NCBI GenBank assembly: GCA_949957035.1
Contig: CATLIP010000009.1
Coordinates: 1 to 17,919, forward strand
DNA from: an uncultured Lachnospiraceae bacterium
Lineage (GTDB): Bacteria; Bacillota_A; Clostridia; Lachnospirales; Lachnospiraceae
Length of the DNA: 17,919 bases
Direction of reading: 5' to 3'
In this document: positions 1 to 7,440 of the stretch, in pieces
Layout: each line of letters begins with the position of its first letter
Numbering within the stretch: the stretch's first letter is position 1
Position numbers and translations under genes: made by a program
Notes under the pieces: generated by a model
What the model saw: only the letters and a program-made list of their open reading frames with translations
Told to the model about the DNA's origin: nothing
Databases searched by the model: none

Positions 1-105
1 TGCCAGCGTAAATGCCGAGGCGACGGCGTAACCTGCTTTCTGCAGAGTCAGTGTTATCCCGCGGTTCAAGCTCTTGTCGTCTTCCAGTAACAGTATTTTC
101 TGCAT
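1..105 (-). CDS. Response regulator, N-terminal fragment (runs off the left edge)
   Basis: Thirty-five codons remain, reading MQKILLLEDDKSLNRGITLT and onward. This is the start of a CheY-like receiver domain: a hydrophobic first beta strand (ILLL) followed by the acidic pair E8-D9-D10, which holds the magnesium ion near the phospho-acceptor aspartate. That aspartate and the output domain lie outside the window, so the subfamily cannot be read, although this opening is typical of OmpR-type regulators. The start is uncertain. An in-frame ATG three codons upstream (position 114) lies very close to the AGGAAGG ribosome-binding sequence, while the ATG at 105 lies 11 nt from it. A partner kinase would be expected further left. 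Confidence 0.8.
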   Translation of the reverse strand, partial: MQKILLLEDDKSLNRGITLTLQKAGYAVASAFTLA

Positions 106-135
106 GGTGTCCATATCCTTCCTGAATATATGTGC

Positions 136-462
136 TTATTTTGCCTTACGCTTCTTGGGCTTTGGCTCCGGAAGCTCTTGATAGGTTGCTTTTACAAGTT
201 TCGTCAACGTGTCTGCGTCCTCCACATCTTCCACGAGAAAATAATTTTTTGCCCCTTCATAAGGCGGCGCTTCCACCAAATCAGGACATATCTCCTGTCC
301 GGCCTTGGTAATCTTGAGGAATAGCTGGTCGTCGCAGATAAGGCCGAAAATCTTTCCGTTGCAATAGATGCCGTATTCTCCGAACATCTTTCGATATGTA
401 ATCTCACCGGCTCCACGCAGCTGGTCCACAATAAATTCTACAAATTCAATTCTTGATGCCAT
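136..462 (-). CDS. TfoX N-terminal domain protein
   Basis: This 108-residue protein is essentially one TfoX/Sxy N-terminal domain. The family signature is visible as RKMFGEYGIYCNGKIFG (residues 24-40), followed by a strand pattern with DQLFLK (45-50) and a conserved G-A-K-N-Y-F stretch near 70-75. In gammaproteobacteria full-length Sxy/TfoX switches on competence genes. The short N-domain-only proteins of Firmicutes have no proven role, so no competence function is claimed. The last ten residues are strongly basic (KPKKRKAK), possibly a nucleic-acid or ribosome contact. An AGGAAGAG ribosome-binding sequence precedes the ATG. The gene sits between the truncated response regulator and a terminator hairpin, so it probably forms its own short transcript. 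Confidence 0.85.
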   Translation of the reverse strand: MASRIEFVEFIVDQLRGAGEITYRKMFGEYGIYCNGKIFGLICDDQLFLKITKAGQEICPDLVEAPPYEGAKNYFLVEDVEDADTLTKLVKATYQELPEPKPKKRKAK

Positions 463-496
463 GTTCTTTCTCTTCCTTTCTTCAATGAATGGATGA

Positions 497-524
497 AATA
501 AGCCACTATAGGTAGTGGCTTATT
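497..524 (-). terminator. Hairpin terminator after the 74-residue orphan gene
   Basis: A perfect 12-bp stem (AATAAGCCACTA paired with TAGTGGCTTATT) with a 4-nt loop starts 13 nt after the stop codon of the gene ending at 538. On the minus strand it is followed only by TTTCATCC, a short T run, so termination may be incomplete. The stem is AT-rich at its base. It separates this gene from the TfoX-like gene downstream. Confidence 0.6.
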
Positions 525-537
525 AGGTATTCCAAAT

Positions 538-762
538 TTAGAGCCTGACAGCTTTTCCTTTAAATGGATGGGATTTATTATAATCAACGGCTTCTTTCCT
601 AATTTCTTCTAAATCCATATCTTTAAAATACTCTTTTCTCCAAATCGTATAATCAAAACTATCCCTTTTAATCATTGCTATAAATCGCTCTGCATTTACG
701 ACCCCCAGTTTCTCAACCAAGCATGCAAAGCCAATATCCATAATTTCAACGGCGTTATTCAT
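538..762 (-). CDS. Small conserved-looking hypothetical protein (74 aa)
   Basis: The product begins MNNAVEIMDIGFACLVEKLG and is predicted to be small, soluble and mostly helical. There is a hydrophobic first helix, then an aromatic segment (FDYTIWRKEYF) and a polar C-terminus ending GKAVRL. I have an impression of similar short proteins in Clostridia but cannot name a family. No transmembrane segment, signal peptide or known motif is visible. The start is set at the ATG at 762 because GGGAGG lies 9 nt before it; the upstream in-frame ATG at 768 has only 3 nt of spacing. The gene has its own good promoter and a hairpin terminator, so it is a single-gene unit. An antitoxin role is possible by size alone, but no toxin gene is adjacent. 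Confidence 0.6.
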   Translation of the reverse strand: MNNAVEIMDIGFACLVEKLGVVNAERFIAMIKRDSFDYTIWRKEYFKDMDLEEIRKEAVDYNKSHPFKGKAVRL

Positions 763-831
763 CAGCATTATCCTCCCATCTTCTAATAAACTCTCCCGCC
801 GAAAATTCTGTCTATATTACGTTTCATTTAT

Positions 832-860
832 ATTATAAAAAACCCTTATCCGGAAATCAA
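832..860 (-). promoter_or_regulatory. Sigma-A-type promoter of the 74-residue gene
   Basis: On the minus strand TTGATT (855-860) and a perfect TATAAT (832-837) are separated by exactly 17 bp. The -10 box is about 70 bp upstream of the ATG at 762. This is one of the best promoter matches in the window and supports the small downstream gene being real and independently expressed. Confidence 0.65.
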
Positions 861-896
861 CCTTATTCACCTATCTAAAAGAGTTTTATATCCTCG

Positions 897-1802
897 TCAA
901 AGATATTTCCTACAGATTCCTTCCGCAAACTCCAAAACATCCTTCCGAAACTCCGCCGGTTCAAGCAGCTCTGCCCCGCCCCCAAAGGAAGCGATCCACC
1001 CCACAATGCTTGTCTTGTCCGCAAACCCAAAAGAAAAAAGCAACGTGCCGTCCGGCTGTTGGGTAAAGCTCTCAAGCCCATATTCTTCCACAAGCCTCCA
1101 TTTATATTCCGGCTGTATCATGGCCTTTACCTGATAGCCGCTGGGAAATACTCGTTCCGGAGACAAATCCGGCAAAGGCGGATTCGGACGATTTTCAAAA
1201 ACCTCTCCCAGCTTTAGTTCAGTCATCCTTCCCAGCTTGAACAGCCGGAAATCCTCCCTTTTTTCACACCATCCCCAGATATACCAGCTGGCCCATTGGA
1301 AGAGCAGGTCATAAGGCTCTATCGTCCGCATTGATTCTCCTTTTGGCGCATGGTAACAGAAAGAAACCTTCCGCCTGGCAATAATCGCGCTGTGAAGCAA
1401 TTCGATTTTGGGAGAAAGCGTGTCCTTGTACCAAGAAGAAAGGTCAATCAGAATATGTGTATCTCCTGCGAGGAGGTTCGAGGCTCCTGCCGATAATTTT
1501 TCCATAAGCTGCGCATACCGGTTCGTACCGCATACACTGTCCAAACTCCTAAGCCCGGCCAGGATTGCCTGCATATCAGAGGTACTGAGCAGTGTCCGCT
1601 CAATCCTATACCCTTCCATAATCGAAATACCTCCGTTTGCCCCCTGTTCTGTTACCAATGGGATTCCCGCCATGCACAATGCTTCAATATCCCGGTTAAT
1701 AGTGCGCCGGGAGACCTCGAACTTCTCTGCAAGGTACGGCGCCGTCACCTTTTCCTGCTGTAATAAAATCGATAGTATTCCTATCATCCGGTCAAGCTTC
1801 AT
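897..1802 (-). CDS. HTH/WYL-domain transcriptional regulator
   Basis: The protein has 301 residues, the usual length for DeoR-type-HTH plus WYL regulators (YafY/YobV group). Residues 5-60 form a winged helix-turn-helix (AEKFEVSRRTINRDIEAL, with wing TEQGANGGISIMEGY). The WYL domain follows at about 138-205, recognisable from ASWYIWGWCEKREDFRLFKL, and a C-terminal WCX-like extension completes it. WYL domains are thought to sense a ligand, often a nucleotide or nucleic-acid species; the ligand here is unknown. The gene starts 43 bp after the GyrI-like gene and is almost certainly cotranscribed with it, with a GGAGG-type ribosome-binding site in between. The palindrome upstream of that gene is a candidate operator for this regulator. 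No clear terminator follows. Confidence 0.92.
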   Translation of the reverse strand: MKLDRMIGILSILLQQEKVTAPYLAEKFEVSRRTINRDIEALCMAGIPLVTEQGANGGISIMEGYRIERTLLSTSDMQAILAGLRSLDSVCGTNRYAQLMEKLSAGASNLLAGDTHILIDLSSWYKDTLSPKIELLHSAIIARRKVSFCYHAPKGESMRTIEPYDLLFQWASWYIWGWCEKREDFRLFKLGRMTELKLGEVFENRPNPPLPDLSPERVFPSGYQVKAMIQPEYKWRLVEEYGLESFTQQPDGTLLFSFGFADKTSIVGWIASFGGGAELLEPAEFRKDVLEFAEGICRKYL

Positions 1803-1845
1803 CCTTTTGTCTCCCCTCCTGCCCCGCGGTAGTATCTCCCGTATC

Positions 1846-2484
1846 TTAAAGATTTACGGTTTTCACTGGATGCCGAATTACTGTTTTTAGATTCTCCGGC
1901 TTACATCTGCGCACATCGCTCAGGTAAATCTCATGGTGAAAACGCGGTCCGGCCATATCCGGCTGATACCCTTGTGCCTTGGCAAATGCATCCATTGCTT
2001 CTATGGTCGCCGGTTCGTCATCATATGCGCCAATATGCATGCACTGTACACATAAGCCCTCGTCATAGGTAAAATATTCTACGGAAGAAAAGTCGGTCTT
2101 CTTTTTTGCCTCCGCCTCCCCTATGGCCCATTCAAACTCTTCTAATGTTACGAACTCAGGCAGACGAATCATGGATATCCACTCAAAATCCTCTTTTCTG
2201 GAATAGTCGATTCCTTCCGTCCCCTCTTGCCACCAAAGACCTTCAAGCGGCGGTACAACATAATCAAAATACCCGTCGATACGATGGTCTCCCATCTTAC
2301 TCATCTTTATGGTAAACGCAATTCCATAAAGCAGCCCGATTGACTGCTTGTATGCGCCGCCTTCCTCATTCGGATTCCCCTTGCCTCTCACAGCGATGAA
2401 ATTCATTGGAGGAATTGTTATAAGTTCTGGTTTTCTTTTTGGCAGATAAAATTCCTTATATTCTTTCTTATAGTCAAATGCCAT
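1846..2484 (-). CDS. GyrI-like small-molecule-binding domain protein
   Basis: This 212-residue protein begins with the typical opening of GyrI-like proteins: a short lead, then PPMNFIAVRGKGNPNE (about residues 25-40), followed by a GGAYKQSIGLLYGIAF helix and a duplicated alpha/beta fold. Conserved aromatic residues occur in PPLEGLWW (77-84) and HHEIYLSDVRR (183-193). GyrI-like domains bind small hydrophobic or cationic compounds. In free-standing form they can act as sequestering proteins or hydrolases, but no reaction can be assigned here. It is the first gene of a two-gene unit with a WYL regulator, a pairing often seen in Firmicutes. That suggests the two respond to the same unknown compound. 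It has no DNA-binding domain of its own. Confidence 0.88.
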   Translation of the reverse strand: MAFDYKKEYKEFYLPKRKPELITIPPMNFIAVRGKGNPNEEGGAYKQSIGLLYGIAFTIKMSKMGDHRIDGYFDYVVPPLEGLWWQEGTEGIDYSRKEDFEWISMIRLPEFVTLEEFEWAIGEAEAKKKTDFSSVEYFTYDEGLCVQCMHIGAYDDEPATIEAMDAFAKAQGYQPDMAGPRFHHEIYLSDVRRCKPENLKTVIRHPVKTVNL

Positions 2485-2580
2485 GATTTTATCATCCTTC
2501 CTTCATTCTTATGTGGTTTCTAAAGACTCATATGTATACACAATATTCCCATTGTCTAGTTCGTCCGTCAGCCTGCTGAT

Positions 2581-2621
2581 AGGATAAGTATATCATAAAA
2601 TCATGACAAGAGTATGTCATG
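2581..2621 (-). promoter_or_regulatory. Promoter of the GyrI-like/WYL unit with overlapping operator-like palindrome
   Basis: On the minus strand TTGTCA (2604-2609) and TATCCT (2581-2586) are 17 bp apart. A palindrome with perfect 7-bp arms, CATGACA and TGTCATG, separated by 6 bp, covers 2602-2621 and contains the whole -35 box. That placement is what a repressor operator would look like. The WYL regulator encoded in the same transcript is the natural candidate ligand-controlled binder; this link is inferred. Confidence 0.5.
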
Positions 2622-2640
2622 TTCAGAAAGATATTTTCAT

Positions 2641-4221
2641 CTACACTACAGCCTCAATAATATTCTTTCCACCAACTACAATTTCATGGACCCCTATCTG
2701 CTTTTTCCGATTAAAATTGAAGCTAAGCATATACCCCCTGCTCAGTCCATAATCATCCAAATATCCCGACAGTTGACGTTCCCCGCGGGAATGATATTCA
2801 TTTCCTCTCCAAATCTTCGTTTCTACAATAAATTGTTCCCCGCAATAATCCACAATGATATCCGTTCTCCCCATACTCCGTGTATGCGCTTCAATATAGT
2901 AATTCCCCACGCCATTGATAATTGGACGAAGATAGAGAAGAAAATACCGTCTTCCTTCCTCCTCTACAAAACATTCCTGGCGATTCCCATAAAGCTCATG
3001 AAAATGTTCCACAAATCGCTCCATAACTCTGCGCATATTTAAATGTCCATCCACAATGAACTGATTCTTATCCCTAAGAGCCACTTTATACATATCTGAT
3101 ACATACGTCTCATCCTCTGAAAGGAAATGATTATACAGAAGCGTATCAAAAATCCGGTTAGCCGGTATCACTTTCCCACTGTCATTTTTTATGAACCCAA
3201 ACATAAGCGCCAGATTGATTGCCCGGCTGGTGGGCGTATAACTGATTGTTTTCCCTATAAATAAAAGCTCTCTAAGCATACGCTCCAATTCCGGATAATC
3301 CGTTAATTTCCCAATCAAGGACTCAAATAAAGGATTATTTTCCGAAAGCAGCATACGGACAGCCTCCAGAAATCCCTCTTTTGTCCATACAGCTATCTTC
3401 TCATCTATTAATTTACACAATCTGGATACCAAATACGGATACCCGGATGTATAATCGTAAAGAAATGAAGCCATTTCTCCCGTATCCATCCCGGTCTGAT
3501 GTTCTTCCTCATATTCACACAACATTTCCTCTATGCCGCATTTAGAAAGTCCCATCTCAATATCAAAATCCGCGGCTATATTCCATGGGCTATTCACCTT
3601 TGCCTCTTCATCCCCGCGCAGTTTTCTTTTCAGATTCTTAATATCATACACTCCCGTCAAAATCACGGACTGGAAAACCGGCGTTCCTTTTATGTCCCTT
3701 TCCAGATAATAACTACGCAGTTGGGCAAGGAAATCCAAAAAAACCTGATTGTTAGACGCACTGTCAATCTCATCAATCATAAGTACCACTGGTTTCACAG
3801 AACACCCGCATACATCTAAGAGATATCCAAACAATGCCAGCAGGTCAAAATGCCCGTCCCGCTCCCTGACAATCCTCTGCATATCTGCAATCAATTTATC
3901 CATATCAGACGTTCTTGCCGCCGGATGCCGAATCATTTCCCGTAAAAAAAGCTGTAAAAATGCAAGGGAAAATACATTTTCAGTCTGAAAGGAAGCGCTT
4001 CCAAGCATTTGAAAATCCAGACTGATCACCAGATAATCTTGCTGCAATGCCTTCGCCAGCGCAGTCAGTGTCGTAGTCTTTCCATATTGGCGCGCTCGGT
4101 TGATCATAAAGTAATCTCCGGCATCCACCATCCTGCGAATCTGTCCAATCCGTTCCTTCAAATCCACCATATAATGCTTTGCAGGCACACACAGCCCTGT
4201 TACATTAAAACATTTAGGCAT
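2641..4221 (-). CDS. AAA-like ATPase with C-terminal PD-(D/E)XK nuclease-like domain
   Basis: Two domains are visible in this 526-residue protein. The first is an AAA-like ATPase: Walker A ARQYGKTT (43-50, with alanine in place of the usual first glycine), Walker B VVLMIDEID (145-153) and a sensor-1-like segment SVILTGVYD (185-193). A helical middle region follows at about 230-380. The C-terminus carries a PD-(D/E)XK pattern: RTD (D454), VETK (E467, K469) and a downstream glutamine (Q483) in RQLSGYLDDYG. Related proteins occur in many copies in gut Lachnospiraceae genomes and have no established function. The longest frame begins with GTG at 4230, but ATG 4221 is preferred because AAGGGG lies 8 nt upstream. 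It stands alone, with the DUF1905 gene divergent from it, so no partner is evident. Confidence 0.85.
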   Translation of the reverse strand: MPKCFNVTGLCVPAKHYMVDLKERIGQIRRMVDAGDYFMINRARQYGKTTTLTALAKALQQDYLVISLDFQMLGSASFQTENVFSLAFLQLFLREMIRHPAARTSDMDKLIADMQRIVRERDGHFDLLALFGYLLDVCGCSVKPVVLMIDEIDSASNNQVFLDFLAQLRSYYLERDIKGTPVFQSVILTGVYDIKNLKRKLRGDEEAKVNSPWNIAADFDIEMGLSKCGIEEMLCEYEEEHQTGMDTGEMASFLYDYTSGYPYLVSRLCKLIDEKIAVWTKEGFLEAVRMLLSENNPLFESLIGKLTDYPELERMLRELLFIGKTISYTPTSRAINLALMFGFIKNDSGKVIPANRIFDTLLYNHFLSEDETYVSDMYKVALRDKNQFIVDGHLNMRRVMERFVEHFHELYGNRQECFVEEEGRRYFLLYLRPIINGVGNYYIEAHTRSMGRTDIIVDYCGEQFIVETKIWRGNEYHSRGERQLSGYLDDYGLSRGYMLSFNFNRKKQIGVHEIVVGGKNIIEAVV

Positions 4222-4321
4222 CCTTCCCACCCCTTGACCATAAATTTTTGATTTGTCTAATTATAACCGATACCAAAAAAGATATCAATCAATCGAGTAT
4301 GCAAATATTTCTGCAAATTGA

Positions 4322-4349
4322 TTGACAAAACACATTTTTTTCGTAAAAT
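4322..4349 (+). promoter_or_regulatory. Promoter of the DUF1905 gene
   Basis: A perfect TTGACA (4322-4327) and TAAAAT (4344-4349) are 16 bp apart on the plus strand, 75 bp before the ATG at 4425. The surrounding 4,231-4,420 region is AT-rich and must also hold the promoter of the divergent ATPase gene, for which I see no convincing boxes. Confidence 0.6.
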
Positions 4350-4424
4350 GGATTCTATAGCACATTTAAAAGAAAAAAGGAAAAGCCATGGACAAAACTT
4401 TACGGAAACAAAAGGAGAATGGAG

Positions 4425-4730
4425 ATGCACAATAAAACCTACGAATTTCATGCAACCATAGAAGCCGTACCAGACAAAGGCGGCGCATATGTACGGTTTC
4501 CCCTTGATATCAAAAAGGAATTCGGGAAAGGCCGGATCAAAGCCCGGATCACCTTCGACAAAGAGCCCTACCGAGGAAGCATTGTGAACATGGGCGTTAA
4601 AAATGCCGACGGTTCTGTCTGCTATATTATCGGAATCCGCAAAGATATCCGCAATAAAATCGGCAAGCAGCCCGGCGATGAGGTTCTTGTAACCGTTATC
4701 CCACTTCTGGAAAATCCAGACGAATCGTAA
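4425..4730 (+). CDS. DUF1905 family protein
   Basis: The 101-residue product matches the DUF1905 pattern throughout: YEFHATIEAVPDKGGAYVRF at the N-terminus, then DIKKEFGKGRIKARITFD, a GSIVNMG turn and the ending KQPGDEVLVTVIP. The fold is a small beta barrel and no biochemical role is established. The start is ATG 4425 rather than ATG 4419, because AAAGGAG ends 7 nt before 4425 and only 1 nt before 4419. The last 35 bp overlap, tail to tail, the 3' end of the histidine kinase gene on the other strand. No terminator is visible for either gene, so their transcripts probably run antisense into each other. Confidence 0.85.
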   Translation: MHNKTYEFHATIEAVPDKGGAYVRFPLDIKKEFGKGRIKARITFDKEPYRGSIVNMGVKNADGSVCYIIGIRKDIRNKIGKQPGDEVLVTVIPLLENPDES

Positions 4731-5580
4731 GCCTTTGCCCCGTAAGTTTAGCCTCTGACTGTCCCCCCATCCTTTCCATCAATTCCTTAACGATAAACAT
4801 CCCAAGCCCGGAGGAGCCTTTCCGCCGGGCCGAATCCGCCTTATAGAATCGGTCAAAGATCTGTTCCGGGTCAGGCATGCTGGTCTCAGATACCAGATTT
4901 TCAAAAAATATGCTGCATCCCCTCTGCCGAATAGAAATCCCTCCCTTGCCATGCAAAAGGCCATTCTGAATCAGATTATGGAAAATCCGTCTAAGACATT
5001 CCTCATCCGCCTTTACCCGAAATCCCTCAGACTGAAACTCCACCTCCGGAGCGACTCCCTTTTCTTCAAACTGACGGTACATGCCCACCAGACACTCGCC
5101 AAGGAGGGGAAATACCTGTATCTCACTCATATTCAGCTCAAATTCCACACTGGTCAGCTTCGTATACAGAAACAGCTCCTCCAGCATATCCCCCAGTTCT
5201 TTCAGCCGGTCGTCCGCTGTCTCAAGATAATGCTCCCGCTTCACCGAATCTTCACATTCCTGTGCAAGCTGGACATATCCTGCCGCCCCGGTAAGGGGCG
5301 TCCGGATATCATGAGCCAGACTGGTAATATTCTGTTTCAGCTGCTTTTCCGCTTTCTCATACTGCCTCTGATTCCGGAACCATTGCTGCCTGAGCCGGTT
5401 CAACTGCCTGCATAACGAAAGCACCTCCCTCTGGCGGTACTCCACGCCAATCTCCATACGGCTGCCCCGCTCGATTTCCTCAAGCTGCCTACGCAGAGAA
5501 CGCACCGCAAGGATACTGCGGATATACTGTACCGCCGTCAGAATACAAACACCGCACAATACTACAAGCACAATCGCCAT
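4696..5580 (-). CDS. Sensor histidine kinase with a single N-terminal TM segment
   Basis: In this 294-residue kinase the H-box SLAHDIRTPLTG has phospho-acceptor H90, the N-box is HNLIQNGLLHG (201-211), an F-box-like stretch DPEQIFDRFYKADS spans 237-250, and the G-box is KGSSGLGMFIV (254-264). One hydrophobic helix (residues 2-20) is followed by a basic linker and an amphipathic, probably coiled-coil, region (25-85). No second membrane segment or extracellular sensor domain exists, so sensing is likely within the membrane or through the neighbouring ABC transporter (inference). The start at 5580 is supported by AGGAGG 5 nt upstream; a longer in-frame start at 5616 lacks this. It is the last gene of the four-gene unit and its partner is the response regulator at 7441-8121. 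Confidence 0.92.
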   Translation of the reverse strand: MAIVLVVLCGVCILTAVQYIRSILAVRSLRRQLEEIERGSRMEIGVEYRQREVLSLCRQLNRLRQQWFRNQRQYEKAEKQLKQNITSLAHDIRTPLTGAAGYVQLAQECEDSVKREHYLETADDRLKELGDMLEELFLYTKLTSVEFELNMSEIQVFPLLGECLVGMYRQFEEKGVAPEVEFQSEGFRVKADEECLRRIFHNLIQNGLLHGKGGISIRQRGCSIFFENLVSETSMPDPEQIFDRFYKADSARRKGSSGLGMFIVKELMERMGGQSEAKLTGQRLTIRLDFPEVG

Positions 5581-5620
5581 ACCTGCCTCCTGTCTTCTCA
5601 CATCTGACGCACACATCCTG

Positions 5621-6427
5621 CTATATATCCTTCTTCTTCAGCACAATCCCTGCAATTACAGTATATAAAATCAGGAATCCAAATCCCACCGCATATACGT
5701 ACAAATCCCTCACCGAGATATATCTCCCCGATCCCATGGAACACGTCAAATAAATCGAATATTTCAGCCACTCGCCAATGTGGAACATATCTAGTATCCC
5801 ATACAGCGCCACCACAACAATGCCGCCGCCCAGCAGCACCGCCGCAACCGAGCCTGCCGCCACGCTTCTTGTCAGGACACAGATACAGATAATCAATGCA
5901 GCAAACGCCAACGTCACGAACCACACCCACGACAGATAAAACAAGACATCCTTCCACCCGGCATATGGCACCAGCTCCCCGAACATCTGGTTCATCAGCA
6001 ACGCAAACAACAGATGTGTCACCAGAAAACAAAAATCCACAATACACACCGTTATGACCTTGCTGCACAGATAATTCCACCGATTCTGATGCAGAGCCAA
6101 AACATTTTTTATAAAACCACTCTGAAAGTCCCCGCATACGAACAACATAACCCAGACGCCGAATACAAGGTTATACATTCCTCCGTCCAGACAAATCTGC
6201 CGGAAAAACCCCAAGGAATCTATGCCCTCCAATATCCCCTCTGCTTCTGCCGTTTCTTCCAAGGTCAGCATTCCAATGCGCAAAGCAGTCTCTTGTCCCT
6301 TGGGCGTCCCCAGCAGCCACATGAGCCAAAAAGCCAGTACGGTTATGACCAGCAGCAACCCAAGGCAGACATAAACAGACTTACCTCTCTTCACCCTGTA
6401 CAAATCCATACGTAACAAATTAAACAT
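5621..6427 (-). CDS. ABC-2-type transporter permease, lantibiotic-immunity-like
   Basis: The 268-residue integral membrane protein has six likely membrane helices: about 18-40, 85-99, 124-149, 161-184, 189-212 and 243-263. A soluble loop (41-80) lies between helices 1 and 2. The short cytoplasmic N-terminus (MFNLLRMDLYRVKRGKS) and lysine-rich end (LKKKDI) are typical of single-copy permeases of the BcrB/LanE-LanG kind. It would form the membrane channel for the ATPase gene just upstream. The start codon overlaps that gene's stop by 8 bp (ATGTTTAA), which implies translational coupling. Only one permease is present, whereas LanFEG systems have two, so a homodimer is expected. The substrate is unknown; an antimicrobial peptide is the best guess. 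Confidence 0.85.
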   Translation of the reverse strand: MFNLLRMDLYRVKRGKSVYVCLGLLLVITVLAFWLMWLLGTPKGQETALRIGMLTLEETAEAEGILEGIDSLGFFRQICLDGGMYNLVFGVWVMLFVCGDFQSGFIKNVLALHQNRWNYLCSKVITVCIVDFCFLVTHLLFALLMNQMFGELVPYAGWKDVLFYLSWVWFVTLAFAALIICICVLTRSVAAGSVAAVLLGGGIVVVALYGILDMFHIGEWLKYSIYLTCSMGSGRYISVRDLYVYAVGFGFLILYTVIAGIVLKKKDI

Positions 6428-7346
6428 ACTGACGCCCCCCTTCCATGCGGCATAAGAAATACTCCTCTAAATCCATATGGTGGAACCCGGAAGCATACAC
6501 CGAAATATGGTTCTCAATCAACATCCGGTTCACCTCGACGCCATCCTCTAATCCATAAACCCGGATTCCCCTTTCATCTGCCACCTCTGTCTGCACCTTA
6601 GGGAACGTCTCCTGGATCAACGCCAAGGCGCGTCTTACATCCTGCACCTCAATCCTAAAATAGTCCTGGCACTTTTCTTCAAGCTCCTCCCTGGTAAGCT
6701 GTTCAATTATTTCCCCATCCTTGATAATCCCATAATTGGTGGAAATCTTGCTAAGCTCCCCCAGAATGTGAGAACTAATTATAATCGTCTTTCCCTCTTC
6801 CTGAAGAGCCTTTATCAGATACCGAAACTCCCGGATACCTTCCGGGTCGAGCCCGTTAATCGGCTCGTCCAAAATTAAAAGGTCAGGGTTTCCCAACAGA
6901 GCAAGCGCGACTCCCAACCGCTGCTTCATTCCCATGGAAAAATGCTTCACCTTTTTCCCTCCGGCATCTGCAAGCCCCGTCATATCCAACACCTGATCCA
7001 CGCTCTTGTCATCCGCAAGCCCCATGCATATTGCCTTCATCATCACATTCTGCCTTGCCGTCAAATGAGGGTATGCTCCCGCTGACTCAATCAAGACTCC
7101 TAGTCTTTGCCTCACCAAAGAGTCGTTGACTGGTTTTCCAAATAATCGGATTTCCCCCTCCGTCGGGCTTGCAAGCCCACAGAGCATTTTCAGCGTCGTG
7201 GATTTCCCGGCGCCGTTCCTGCCGATAAATCCATAGATTTCTCCTTCCCGAACCCGTAAATCCAACTGCTTCACCGCAGCCTTATCGCCATAGATTTTTG
7301 TAAGGGCCGTTGTCTCTACGGCAAACGCACATCTTTCTGCACTCAC
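6420..7346 (-). CDS. ABC transporter ATP-binding protein, BcrA/LanF-like
   Basis: All ATPase motifs are intact in 308 residues: Walker A GRNGAGKST (42-50), signature FSMGMKQRL (136-144), Walker B LLILDEP (156-162) and H-loop histidine H193 in IISSHIL. The usual Q-loop glutamine is glutamate (E87 in VLIESAGAYPHLTA). This E-loop is a known hallmark of lantibiotic-immunity LanF ATPases, with the related bacitracin exporters close by. A C-terminal extension of about 80 residues follows the nucleotide-binding domain. The gene starts with GTG; AAAGGAG lies 10 nt upstream and no better in-frame ATG precedes the conserved sequence. It is transcribed after the response regulator and overlaps the permease, so the two make one transporter driven from the plasma membrane's inner face. 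Confidence 0.93.
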   Translation of the reverse strand: MSAERCAFAVETTALTKIYGDKAAVKQLDLRVREGEIYGFIGRNGAGKSTTLKMLCGLASPTEGEIRLFGKPVNDSLVRQRLGVLIESAGAYPHLTARQNVMMKAICMGLADDKSVDQVLDMTGLADAGGKKVKHFSMGMKQRLGVALALLGNPDLLILDEPINGLDPEGIREFRYLIKALQEEGKTIIISSHILGELSKISTNYGIIKDGEIIEQLTREELEEKCQDYFRIEVQDVRRALALIQETFPKVQTEVADERGIRVYGLEDGVEVNRMLIENHISVYASGFHHMDLEEYFLCRMEGGRQYV

Positions 7347-7440
7347 TTTCTATTTTCTCCTTTCCCGCACTCTTTTACATCCTGTTCTGATTACAAGCAT
7401 AAGTCTAATACAGGAGTTTTTAAAAAGTACTCAGAAAGGT

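Noticed and set aside
2614..3042. Plus-strand frame of 142 codons opposite the ATPase-nuclease gene
   Set aside because: It is antisense to the intact PD-(D/E)XK domain coding region and has no start signals.
5598..6137. Minus-strand frame of 179 codons overlapping the permease gene
   Set aside because: It is a different frame of the same strand under a well-matched six-helix permease, and is rich in Cys and Gly with no family features.
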